From Acidimicrobiales bacterium (GTDB taxonomy: Bacteria > Actinomycetota > Acidimicrobiia > Acidimicrobiales > JADJXE01), in assembly GCA_016716005.1 (NCBI GenBank), contig JADJXE010000001.1, forward strand, positions 633,001 through 697,000: a stretch of DNA of 64,000 bases. The letters run 5' to 3'. Under the pieces are notes generated by a model that worked only from the letters and a program-made list of their open reading frames with translations, searched no databases and was not told the DNA's origin. A program made the position numbers and the translations under genes. Positions within the stretch are counted from its first letter, which is position 1. Each line of letters opens with the position of its first letter. Below, piece by piece: positions 54,618-62,207 of this stretch.

Positions 54618-55724
54618 ATGCACCGACGGGTCGCCACCGGCTCCCGCGCCCTGGGCGTGGTGATGGCGGCCACCATCGTGCTGACCGTCGGTGCGGTCGC
54701 GGGTCGGGGCTCGGGCCCTGCCCTGTTCGCGGGGCCCCTGGGCCCGGCCGGGGCCCAGCGGGTGCTCGCCGCCGCTCCCGGTCGGCAGGAGTCGGCCGCT
54801 CCGGACGCTCCCACCGCGACCCCCACCACGATGACGATCGGCCCGGCCGTCGCGGCCCCGCCCCCGATGGCGCCCACCACCGAGCCGACCCCGCCCGAGG
54901 CTGACGACGGCGCCCCCGCGGCGGCGCCCGCCACCCCAGCGGCGCCCCGCGCCACCCCGGTGCCCACCACGGCTGCTCCCCCAGCGGGCACTGGCCAGCC
55001 CGCCAGCACCGCCCCGGCCCGGCCCGGCGGGCCGGTGACCGGCGCGACCGCACCCCCCACCACCGCGTCGACCACCACCGCGCTGCCGCCCAACCCGACC
55101 ACGACCGCGACCACGACCACGGTGCCGCCCACCACGACCGCGACCACGACCACGGTGCCGCCCACGACCGCACCGGCCACCCCACCGGCCGGGGGCACCC
55201 CCATCGCCGGCCCGTCCGCGCTCGGCGCCGACGGCTGGCAGGCGGCGGCCGCGTGGGCCCAGGGCAAGGGCGCGGCCCAGGTGTTCGTCGACCTGGCCCG
55301 CCTCTACTGGACGTGGGCCCCGCAGGCCGGCATCCGCCCCGAGGTGGCCTACGCCCAGGCGGCCCTGGAGACCGGTTGGGGCCGCTTCGGGGGCGCCATC
55401 ACCGCGGCGTGGCGCAACCCGGCCGGCATCAAGACGGCCGGGGCCACCGGCGACGCGCCCGACGACCACCAGCGCTTCCCCACGTGGGACGCCGGCGTGC
55501 GGGCCCACGTGAACCACCTCAGCGCCTACGCCGGCGCCCCCACCCACGTGGTCGTCGTCGACCCGGCCACCGAGCCCCACCCCCGCTACGCCGTGGTGGC
55601 CTCGGCCCCGTGGGCGGGCACGGTGAAGACCGTCGAGCAGCTGGGCGGGCGGTGGGCCCCTTCGGCCGGCTACGGCCAGCGCGTGGCCCAGCTCACCGCC
55701 GACCTGGTCGCCTCCGGCAGCTGA
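54618..55724 (+). CDS. secreted N-acetylglucosaminidase-like cell-wall hydrolase
   Basis: A 368-residue protein with an N-terminal membrane or signal segment (about 9-30), a 160-residue Pro/Thr/Ala linker and a C-terminal glucosaminidase-type domain. The domain shows YAQAALETGWGRFGG (catalytic Glu), RNPAGIK and FPTWDAGVRAHVNHLSAYAG, typical of the LytG/FlgJ-like hydrolases. It likely cuts peptidoglycan outside the cell. ATG 54618 is used; an in-frame GTG at 54612 is possible. It begins right after the ATPase stop and may be cotranscribed. A 33-bp repeat extends the linker. Confidence 0.85.
   Translation: MHRRVATGSRALGVVMAATIVLTVGAVAGRGSGPALFAGPLGPAGAQRVLAAAPGRQESAAPDAPTATPTTMTIGPAVAAPPPMAPTTEPTPPEADDGAPAAAPATPAAPRATPVPTTAAPPAGTGQPASTAPARPGGPVTGATAPPTTASTTTALPPNPTTTATTTTVPPTTTATTTTVPPTTAPATPPAGGTPIAGPSALGADGWQAAAAWAQGKGAAQVFVDLARLYWTWAPQAGIRPEVAYAQAALETGWGRFGGAITAAWRNPAGIKTAGATGDAPDDHQRFPTWDAGVRAHVNHLSAYAGAPTHVVVVDPATEPHPRYAVVASAPWAGTVKTVEQLGGRWAPSAGYGQRVAQLTADLVASGS
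55101..55166. repeat. 33-bp tandem repeat in the Thr/Pro linker
   Basis: Two copies of an 11-residue TTATTTTVPPT-like unit (starts 55101 and 55134). It changes linker length in frame. Confidence 0.7.
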
Positions 55725-55750
55725 ACGCGCCCCGACCGCCGGCCCGCGCC

Positions 55751-55799
55751 GTTCTGTGTGGACGAATCCTCATGCCATCGGGATTCGTCCACACAGAAC
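55751..55799. terminator. perfect 19-bp hairpin between convergent genes
   Basis: GTTCTGTGTGGACGAATCC (55751-55769) pairs exactly with GGATTCGTCCACACAGAAC (55781-55799) around an 11-base loop. It lies between the convergent glucosaminidase and metallo-beta-lactamase genes, suggesting a bidirectional terminator. The arm start GTTCTGTG is shared with the other hairpins of the window. Confidence 0.7.
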
Positions 55800-55838
55800 C
55801 GCTCGGACAGCGAGGCTGGTCGAACGGCGGGCCGCGGA

Positions 55839-57137
55839 TCAGTACTGGTAGTCGCCGGCCAGGTCGCGCCGGCCCTCCAGGCTGGCGAGGGCGGCGTGGT
55901 TGAGGATGTTGCGAGCCATGGACGACTCCTGCTCGGCCGAACGGGCGGCGTAGATCTCGGCCCGGGCCGCGTGCACGTCGGACGAGTCCGGCTCGGCCAG
56001 CACCGCGAACTCGGCCAGGTGGCAGGCCATGCGCAGGTCGCCGGCCTCCGCCAGGGAGCGGGCCCGGGCCAGCACCGCGTCGACGCCGCCGGCGAGCGCC
56101 ACCCACTCGCGGGCCTGCTGGACGCGGGGAGCGGGGAGCAGGTTGTCGGGCTCGCCGTCGTACCAGCCGCCGTAGCGCCGCCACACGTTGCGGACGATGA
56201 ACTGCGGGTGGTCGTACACCGGGCGGAGGTACGGCTGGTCGCGCAGGTGGGCCGGCACCTCCACCTCGTGGATCACCCGGTCGAGCGGACAGCCGCGGTT
56301 CATCAGCTCGAGCGCCTGGGCCTCCAGCACCTCGAGCAGCTCGGCGGTGTCGGTGAGGGCCGCCCGGATCCGGTCCTCCCCGAAGATGGGCAGGCCGTGC
56401 CCCGAGAGCATCAGCTCCGCCCCGAGCCCGGCCATCCGCCGCAGCGCGGCCGCCCAGTCGCTCACGTACCGCTGCACCTTCTGGGGGTTGCCGGCGTTGG
56501 GCACCGCCCAGATGAACAGGTCGCCGGGGTGCAGGATGCGCCGCTCGGGCACCCAGGTCCACGTGGCGTCGTCGGTCTCGCCCCGCCCGTGGTGCAGCTC
56601 GAACGTGAGGTCGCCCTGGCGGAACGTGAGGTGCTCGTCGTAGGTGACGTCGGGGTAGCGGTAGTCGTCGGGCCACGTGAAGTCGGGCATGGGTATGGCG
56701 AACTGGCGCTTGTTGATCGCCGCGTTCCAGCCGAGCGTGCGCTCGTAGCGGCGGAAGTGGTCGGGCACGTCGGCGTGGGCGTACACGGTCGGTTGGGTCC
56801 ACCCGTGGTCGCGGGCCTCGGCCTCGAACGGCCTCGTGCCGAAGACGTGGTCGACGTGGTGATGCGAGTACACGGCCGCGGCCAGGCGATCGTGGGGCCG
56901 CCACGTCCGGACGTGCTCGTGCAGCGTCGGCGCGTCGTACCAGGCGCCGGTGTCGAGCATCACCAGGCCGTCACCGGTGTCGAGGGTGTTGGCGCTGGCC
57001 GTGCTCTTGAAGGTGAGCACGCCGTCGGCGATCTCCTCGCCGAACCGGTGCGTGGGCTGCACGGGGTGCTCGGCGTGCACCAGGTCGGCATCGCCCTGCC
57101 ACCAGCGCTCGGCCGCGTCGCGGATGCTCTCGGGCAC
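55839..57137 (-). CDS. metallo-beta-lactamase-fold alkylsulfatase-like hydrolase
   Basis: A 432-residue protein related to SdsA-type alkylsulfatases and their MBL-fold relatives. The metal motif is SHHHVDH near residue 100 (HxHxDH form), with further ligands in HHGRGETDD and LMLSGHG. The region after about 270 (RVIHEVEVPAHL, RRYGGWYDGEPDNLLP) is the alkylsulfatase dimerisation part. No secretion signal. It may hydrolyse a sulfate ester or another ester. GTG 57137 has GAGGGGGACGA just upstream; the frame is open beyond without similarity. Confidence 0.85.
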   Translation of the reverse strand: MPESIRDAAERWWQGDADLVHAEHPVQPTHRFGEEIADGVLTFKSTASANTLDTGDGLVMLDTGAWYDAPTLHEHVRTWRPHDRLAAAVYSHHHVDHVFGTRPFEAEARDHGWTQPTVYAHADVPDHFRRYERTLGWNAAINKRQFAIPMPDFTWPDDYRYPDVTYDEHLTFRQGDLTFELHHGRGETDDATWTWVPERRILHPGDLFIWAVPNAGNPQKVQRYVSDWAAALRRMAGLGAELMLSGHGLPIFGEDRIRAALTDTAELLEVLEAQALELMNRGCPLDRVIHEVEVPAHLRDQPYLRPVYDHPQFIVRNVWRRYGGWYDGEPDNLLPAPRVQQAREWVALAGGVDAVLARARSLAEAGDLRMACHLAEFAVLAEPDSSDVHAARAEIYAARSAEQESSMARNILNHAALASLEGRRDLAGDYQY

Positions 57138-57225
57138 TCGTCCCCCTCGATGTCGACCCCCGGGGCGGGGGCGTGGGCCGACGGTAGTCCCCGCTCGCCG
57201 GGCCCGTGCTGCGAGACTCCCCCCG

Positions 57226-57333
57226 ATGACCGGTGCCCGCGTCACGCTCGTGGAGGTCGCACCGGTGCGCGCCCGTCGCGCCGCCCTCCCCTCCGACGAT
57301 GCCGCCCCGCTCGCCCGGGCGTCGGCGCCGTGA
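57226..57333 (+). CDS. 35-residue ORF overlapping the second amidase start
   Basis: ATG 57226 (MTGARVTLVEVAPVRARR...) to TGA 57333, overlapping the amidase GTG as GTGA. No recognised domain. The arrangement repeats the mini-ORF/main-gene coupling seen before hypA and cydA, although no clean TANNNT box precedes it. Confidence 0.35.
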   Translation: MTGARVTLVEVAPVRARRAALPSDDAAPLARASAP

Positions 57334-58706
57334 CCCCGACGCCCCTCCTCGACCGATCCCTCCTCGACGTGGCGGCCGCGGTGCGCGCCGGCGACGTCTC
57401 GCCGGTCGACCTGCTCGAGGCCGCGCTGGCCCGGGCAGCACGGGTCGACGCCCTGAACTCCCTGGCCCACGTGGACGCCGAGGGCGCCCTGCTCGCCGCC
57501 GAGGAGCGGGCCGACGAGGCCCACCAGGGACGGATCCGTGGCCCGCTCCACGGCGTCCCGGTGACGGTGAAGGACCTGTTCGTCGTCGAGGGGCTGCCCA
57601 CCGGCTGCGGCACCCGGGCCCCGCTCCCCCGCCTCGGCCGGCACGAGGCCACGGCGGTCGGTCGTCTCCGCGACGCCGGGGCCGTCATCCTCGGCAAGAC
57701 GAACCTCCACGAGGTGGCCCTCGGCATCACCGGCGAGAACCCCTGGACCGGCGACGTCCACAACCCGCACGACCGGCGCCGGCAGGCGGGCGGATCGAGC
57801 AGCGGCTCGGCCGTGGCCGTCGCCACCGGGGTGGGCTGGGCCTCGCTGGCCAGCGACACCGCAGGCTCGATCCGCATCCCTGCGGCCCTGTGCGGGGTCG
57901 TCGGCTTCAAGCCCACCCTCGGGGCGGTGCCCCTCGACGGGGCGCTCCCCCTCTGCGCCACCTGCGACCACGCCGGCCCGATCACCCGCAGCGTGCCCGA
58001 CGCGGCGACGGTGTTCGGGGTGCTCGCCGGCCGGGCGGTGACCCCGCCCGTGGCGGCCGATCTCCGACCGCCGGTGGTGGGCGCTCCCCTCGGGCCGCTC
58101 CAGGGCACCCTGTCGTCGGGGGTGCGGGCCAGCTACGAGCGCCTGCTCGAGGCCCTCGCCGGCGCTGGCGCCGACGTCCACCCGGTCGACGGGCCGTCCC
58201 TGGGCGGGGCGGTCGCCACGTACCTGCCCCTCCTGCGGTCCGAGGCCGCCCACGTGCACCGTCGGGCGGTCGAGACCGAGCCCGACTCGTTCAGCGACCC
58301 GGTGCGGGCAGTGCTCCGCGAGGGCCTCGACGTCCGGGCGGTCGACTACCTCGAGGCCCTGCGGCAGCGCCGGCGGCTGCTCGACGAGCTGGTCGCGGCC
58401 ATGGAGGGCGTCGACGTGCTGGTGCTGCCGGCCACGCCGGTGCCGGCCCCGCTGCGGGGGGCGGTCGAGGTGGAGCTGGAGACCGGCACCACGTCCCATC
58501 GGACCGCCTTCCTGCGCCTGACCGTCCTGTTCAGCCTGGTGGGCGTGCCCACCGCCGTCGTGCCGGTCGACCGGGTCGACGGGCTGCCGGTGGGGGTGCA
58601 GGTGGTCGGCCGCCGGGGCCACGACGTCGCGGTGCTCGGCCACGCGGCCTGGATCGAGGCCGTGGCCGGGCAGCCGGCCGCGCCGGCCGAGGTGGAACCA
58701 GGCTGA
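57330..58706 (+). CDS. amidase signature family enzyme
   Basis: A 458-residue amidase with all catalytic parts: Lys in VTVKDLFVV near residue 76, the cis-Ser in QAGGSSSGSAVAVA and the nucleophile in SDTAGSIRIPAA. It has the normal family length, in contrast to the amidase at 18516. Substrate unknown. GTG 57330 overlaps the stop of a 35-codon ORF (GTGA). Divergent from the alkylsulfatase-like gene; no shared pathway is obvious. Confidence 0.9.
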   Translation: MTPTPLLDRSLLDVAAAVRAGDVSPVDLLEAALARAARVDALNSLAHVDAEGALLAAEERADEAHQGRIRGPLHGVPVTVKDLFVVEGLPTGCGTRAPLPRLGRHEATAVGRLRDAGAVILGKTNLHEVALGITGENPWTGDVHNPHDRRRQAGGSSSGSAVAVATGVGWASLASDTAGSIRIPAALCGVVGFKPTLGAVPLDGALPLCATCDHAGPITRSVPDAATVFGVLAGRAVTPPVAADLRPPVVGAPLGPLQGTLSSGVRASYERLLEALAGAGADVHPVDGPSLGGAVATYLPLLRSEAAHVHRRAVETEPDSFSDPVRAVLREGLDVRAVDYLEALRQRRRLLDELVAAMEGVDVLVLPATPVPAPLRGAVEVELETGTTSHRTAFLRLTVLFSLVGVPTAVVPVDRVDGLPVGVQVVGRRGHDVAVLGHAAWIEAVAGQPAAPAEVEPG

Positions 58707-58830
58707 CCGCCGTCGGCCCCTCGGGCCGGATCGAGCCCGCGCTCAACGGGCCGTGCGGAAGAAGCGGTGGGCGGGCCGGTCGCGGGCGTCGAGCACCTCG
58801 GCCACGTCAGCACGCCCGAGCGGCGACGGG

Positions 58831-58866
58831 CGACGGGCGCCCCACGCGACGGGCGCCCCACGCGAC
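58831..58866. repeat. 16-bp tandem duplication (CGACGGGCGCCCCACG)
   Basis: Two full copies (58831 and 58847) and a partial third. It lies in the 174-base gap between convergent amidase and glycosylase genes and breaks a short minus-strand frame (see findings). Confidence 0.7.
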
Positions 58867-58880
58867 GGCCGTCGGCCCGA

Positions 58881-59561
58881 TCATCCCCCGGGCGCCGCGA
58901 TGTCGTCGGGCGCCGCCGAGCCCCCCGGCAGCGCCGTGTCGACCACACGCCAGCAGTACCAGGCCACCACCGACCGGTACGGCCGGTAGCGCTCGCCCAG
59001 CTCGTCCAGCGCGCGGGGTGCGGGCAGGTCGGGCAGCCCCCAGGCGACGCGGTAGCCGGTGCGCACGCCGAAGTCGTCGACCGGCCAGACGTCGAGCCGG
59101 CCCAGCTGGAACATGAGGAACATCTCGGCCGTCCAGCGCCCGATCCCCCACACCTGCACGAGCCGCCGCACCACCTCGTCGTCGGGGCAGCGGCCGATGC
59201 CGTCGAGCAGCACCGTGCCGTCGTCGACCTTCGCGGCCAGGTCGTGGACGGCCGTCGCCTTGGCCCTCGACAGCCCGGCGGCGCGCAGCGCCTCGACCGG
59301 CACCCGCCGCACCGACGCGGGCGTGACCGCACCGCCCACCAGCCCCACGAACCGGGCGTGGATCGCCGCGGCCGCGCGACCGTGCAGCTGCTGGTAGAGG
59401 ATCGACTCGGCCAGCGAGGCGAAGTCGGTCGCGGCCGGCCGGCGGGAGGGGAGCCGACACGGGCCGGCCCGCTCCACCAGACCGGCCAGCACGGGATCGG
59501 CGGCGGCCAGCGCGGCCTCGGCGGTGGCGACGGCGGAACGGGGCGCACGGCTGGGAGCCAC
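58881..59561 (-). CDS. AlkA-type (HhH-GPD) DNA-3-methyladenine glycosylase
   Basis: A 226-residue helix-hairpin-helix glycosylase that removes alkylated bases in base-excision repair. The HhH motif is VQVWGIGRWTAEMFLMF and the catalytic Asp is in WPVDDFGVR; SILYQQLHGRAAAAIHARF is the usual first conserved block. It lacks the N-terminal domain of E. coli AlkA, as in many actinobacterial DNA-3-methyladenine glycosylase 2 proteins. GTG 59561 is chosen because a TACCGT box lies eight bases upstream. It may cover the activity lost with the tag fragment at 51.2 kb. Confidence 0.9.
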   Translation of the reverse strand: MAPSRAPRSAVATAEAALAAADPVLAGLVERAGPCRLPSRRPAATDFASLAESILYQQLHGRAAAAIHARFVGLVGGAVTPASVRRVPVEALRAAGLSRAKATAVHDLAAKVDDGTVLLDGIGRCPDDEVVRRLVQVWGIGRWTAEMFLMFQLGRLDVWPVDDFGVRTGYRVAWGLPDLPAPRALDELGERYRPYRSVVAWYCWRVVDTALPGGSAAPDDIAAPGG

Positions 59562-59569
59562 GGCATCGA

Positions 59570-59575
59570 ACGGTA
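59570..59575 (-). promoter_or_regulatory. -10 box (TACCGT) of leaderless glycosylase mRNA
   Basis: On the minus strand TACCGT, eight bases, then GTG 59561. Confidence 0.45.
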
Positions 59576-59618
59576 CCCACCCGGGGTGCCGGGCCACCGG
59601 CCGGATCCCCCCCTGTGC

Positions 59619-59624
59619 CAGGAT
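59619..59624 (+). promoter_or_regulatory. candidate -10 (CAGGAT) of the cyd operon
   Basis: CAGGAT, seven bases, then GTG 59632, the start of an 18-codon leader ORF. Confidence 0.4.
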
Positions 59625-59631
59625 TGGCCTG

Positions 59632-59688
59632 GTGGAGAGGCACCCCCCGAAGACCCGGGTGGCACCGGGCCGGGAGGCGAGCCGGTGA
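59632..59688 (+). CDS. 18-residue leader ORF overlapping cydA
   Basis: VERHPPKTRVAPGREASR, ending TGA in a GTGA overlap with the cydA start. GGGAGGCGA within it can serve as the cydA ribosome site. It parallels the hypA leader arrangement. Confidence 0.45.
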   Translation: MERHPPKTRVAPGREASR

Positions 59689-61079
59689 GCACGCTCGACC
59701 TGGCTCGCCTCCAGTTCGCCAGCACCTCGATCTTCCACTTCCTGTTCGTCCCCGTCACGATCGGGCTGTCGTTCCTGGTCGCCCTGCTGCAGACCGCCTG
59801 GCACCGGGGAGGCGACGAGGCCCACCTGCGGCTCACGCGCTTCTTCGGCACGCTGCTGGTCATCAACATCGCGGTGGGTGTCGTCACCGGGCTCGTGCAG
59901 GAGTTCCAGTTCGGCATGGACTGGGCCAGCTACTCGCGCTTCGTGGGCGACGTCTTCGGCGCGCCGCTCGCCATGGAGGGCCTGGCCGCCTTCTTCCTGG
60001 AGTCGACGTTCCTCGGCCTGTGGCTCTTCGGCTGGAACCGCCTGTCGAAGCGCGTGCACCTGGCCTGCATCTGGGCCGTCGCCATCGGTGCCGCGCTCAG
60101 CGCGTACTTCATCATGGCCGCCAACTCCTGGATGCAGCGGCCGGTGGGCTACTCGCTCGACCAGGCCGCCGACAAGGCCCGGCTCACCGACATCTGGGCG
60201 GTGCTCACCAGCAGCTTCCAGCTGTGGGCCTACGCCCACGTCATCCTCGCCTCGCTGGTCACCGGCTCGATGGTGATGCTGGCGGTGTCGGCCTGGCACC
60301 TGCGGCGGCGCTCCGACCCGGAGCTGTACGCCCGCTCGGCCGCCCTCTCCCTCTGGGTGCTGCTGCCCTCGGCCCTGCTGGCGGCCGTGGTGGGAAGCGG
60401 GCTGGGGGTGGTCCTCGGCACGTACCAGCCCATGAAGATCGCAGCCGCCGAGGCCCTGTGGAACACCGAGCAGCCGGCCTCGTTCACCCTCTTCCAGGTC
60501 GGCGGCTGGTCACCGAGCGACCCCGACCCGTCGTTCGACATCGAGATCCCGCACCTGCTGTCGATCCTCGCCACCAACTCCTGGGACGGCGAGGTCGTCG
60601 GCCTGAACCAGCTGCAGGCCCAGTACGAGCAGGAGTACGGGCCCGGCGACTACATCCCCAACGTGTTCGTCTCGTTCTGGGCCATGCGCGCGATGGCCTA
60701 CCTCGCCACGGTCGCAGCCGCTCTGGCCGCGTGGGGGCTGTGGCTGCTCCACCGGCGCACCCTCGCCGCCGCACGCTGGTTCCCCCGGATCGCGGTGGCG
60801 GCCGTGGCCCTGCCCTTCCTCATGAACACCGCGGGCTGGGTGCTCACCGAGGTCGGGCGGCAGCCCTGGATCGTGTACGGGCTGCAGCAGACCACCGACG
60901 CGGTGTCGCCCACGCTCACCACGTTCCAGATCGCCCTCAGCCTCGGCGTGTTCTTCGCGCTCTACGCGGTGCTCGCCGTGCTCGAGGCCGTCCTCCTCAC
61001 CCGGTACGCGCGCCGCGGGGCGCCCGAGGTGCCCCACGACGAGTCCACCGGCGCGCCCGTGCCGGCCATGAGCTACTGA
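59685..61079 (+). CDS. cydA: cytochrome bd ubiquinol/menaquinol oxidase subunit I
   Basis: A 464-residue nine-helix haem subunit of the bd oxidase, which reduces oxygen to water using quinol without pumping protons. His18 in FASTSIFHFLFVPVTIGL corresponds to the haem b595 ligand; GLVQEFQFGMDW, EGLAAFFLESTF, YAHVILASL (haem b558 His) and TEVGRQPWIVYG are all present. The Q-loop is of the short type. GTG 59685 overlaps the leader ORF. First structural gene of cydABDC; the operon typically responds to low oxygen. Confidence 0.96.
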   Translation: MSTLDLARLQFASTSIFHFLFVPVTIGLSFLVALLQTAWHRGGDEAHLRLTRFFGTLLVINIAVGVVTGLVQEFQFGMDWASYSRFVGDVFGAPLAMEGLAAFFLESTFLGLWLFGWNRLSKRVHLACIWAVAIGAALSAYFIMAANSWMQRPVGYSLDQAADKARLTDIWAVLTSSFQLWAYAHVILASLVTGSMVMLAVSAWHLRRRSDPELYARSAALSLWVLLPSALLAAVVGSGLGVVLGTYQPMKIAAAEALWNTEQPASFTLFQVGGWSPSDPDPSFDIEIPHLLSILATNSWDGEVVGLNQLQAQYEQEYGPGDYIPNVFVSFWAMRAMAYLATVAAALAAWGLWLLHRRTLAAARWFPRIAVAAVALPFLMNTAGWVLTEVGRQPWIVYGLQQTTDAVSPTLTTFQIALSLGVFFALYAVLAVLEAVLLTRYARRGAPEVPHDESTGAPVPAMSY

Positions 61080-61089
61080 GGGGGTGGGG

Positions 61090-62196
61090 ATGGGCCTCGA
61101 GGTCTTCTGGTTCGTCATCGTCGCCCTGCTCTGGACCGGCTACTTCGTGCTCGAAGGCTTCGACTTCGGCGTGGGGATGCTGGCGCCGATCGTCGGCACC
61201 GACGACGTCGACCGCCGGGTCGCCATCAACACCATCGGCCCGCTCTGGGACGGCAACGAGGTGTGGGTGATCACCGCGGGCGCAGCCATGTTCGCGGCCT
61301 TCCCCGACTGGTACGCCACCATGTTCTCGGGCTTCTACGTCGCCCTGGTGCTGGTGCTGGTGGTGCTGATCCTGCGGGGCGTGGCCTTCGAGTTCCGCAG
61401 CAAGTCGCCGAACACGCGGTGGCGGGGCACGTGGGACGTCATCCTCGCGGTCTGCAGCGCCCTCGCCCCGTTCCTGTGGGGCGTGGCCCTGGCCAACCTG
61501 GTCCGCGGCGTGCCCATCGACGAGGCCGGCAACTTCACCGGGACGTTCTTCACGCTCCTCAACCCCTACGCCCTGGCCGCGGGCGTCACCCTCACCCTGC
61601 TGTGCGCGTTCCACGGGGCGAGCTACCTGGGCCTGCGCACCGACGGCGAGGTGCGGCGGCGGGCCGAGCGGATCGCCCTGCGCCTGGGGCTGCTCACCGC
61701 GGTGGTGACCCTGCTGTTCGGCGTGTGGACCCACGTCGTGGCCGGCAGGGGCGTGCTGCCGGGCCCGGCGCCGGTGCTCTCGCTCCTCCTGCTGTTCGCC
61801 GCGGCCGTGCTGGTGCGCGACGAGCGCTTCGGCTGGGCCTTCACCGCCACCAGCGTGGCCATCGCCCTCACCGTCGCCACGTTCTTCGTCGACCTGTACC
61901 CGAACGTGATGGTCTCCAGCACCGACGAGGCGTACAACCTCACGGTGGCCGGCGCCGCGGCCGGCTCCTACTCGCTCACCGTCATGACGATCGTGGCCGT
62001 GGTGTTCCTCCCCGTCGTGCTGCTGTACCAGGGCTGGACGTACTGGGTGTTCCGCGCCCGCGTCACCCGGGCCGACCTCGAGGGGGTGCGCACGCCGCTC
62101 GACGCCCTCGACCGGCGCGCACCCGCCGGCGGCGCGCCGGACGGCGGCGGGCCCGACGCGCCCACGTCCGGCGTGTCCCCGTCGCCGGCCGACTGA
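61090..62196 (+). CDS. cydB: cytochrome bd oxidase subunit II
   Basis: A 368-residue membrane partner of CydA. It starts GLEVFWFVIVALLWTGYFVLEGFDFGVGML, the family N-terminus, and has NEVWVITAGAAMFAAFPDWYA and LRGVAFEFRSK. ATG 61090 has GAGGGGG six bases upstream; a GTG at 61084 in the same frame is less likely. Ten bases follow the cydA stop. It stabilises the haem subunit in the cytoplasmic membrane. Confidence 0.95.
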   Translation: MGLEVFWFVIVALLWTGYFVLEGFDFGVGMLAPIVGTDDVDRRVAINTIGPLWDGNEVWVITAGAAMFAAFPDWYATMFSGFYVALVLVLVVLILRGVAFEFRSKSPNTRWRGTWDVILAVCSALAPFLWGVALANLVRGVPIDEAGNFTGTFFTLLNPYALAAGVTLTLLCAFHGASYLGLRTDGEVRRRAERIALRLGLLTAVVTLLFGVWTHVVAGRGVLPGPAPVLSLLLLFAAAVLVRDERFGWAFTATSVAIALTVATFFVDLYPNVMVSSTDEAYNLTVAGAAAGSYSLTVMTIVAVVFLPVVLLYQGWTYWVFRARVTRADLEGVRTPLDALDRRAPAGGAPDGGGPDAPTSGVSPSPAD

Positions 62197-62207
62197 CACC
62201 CTCCGCC

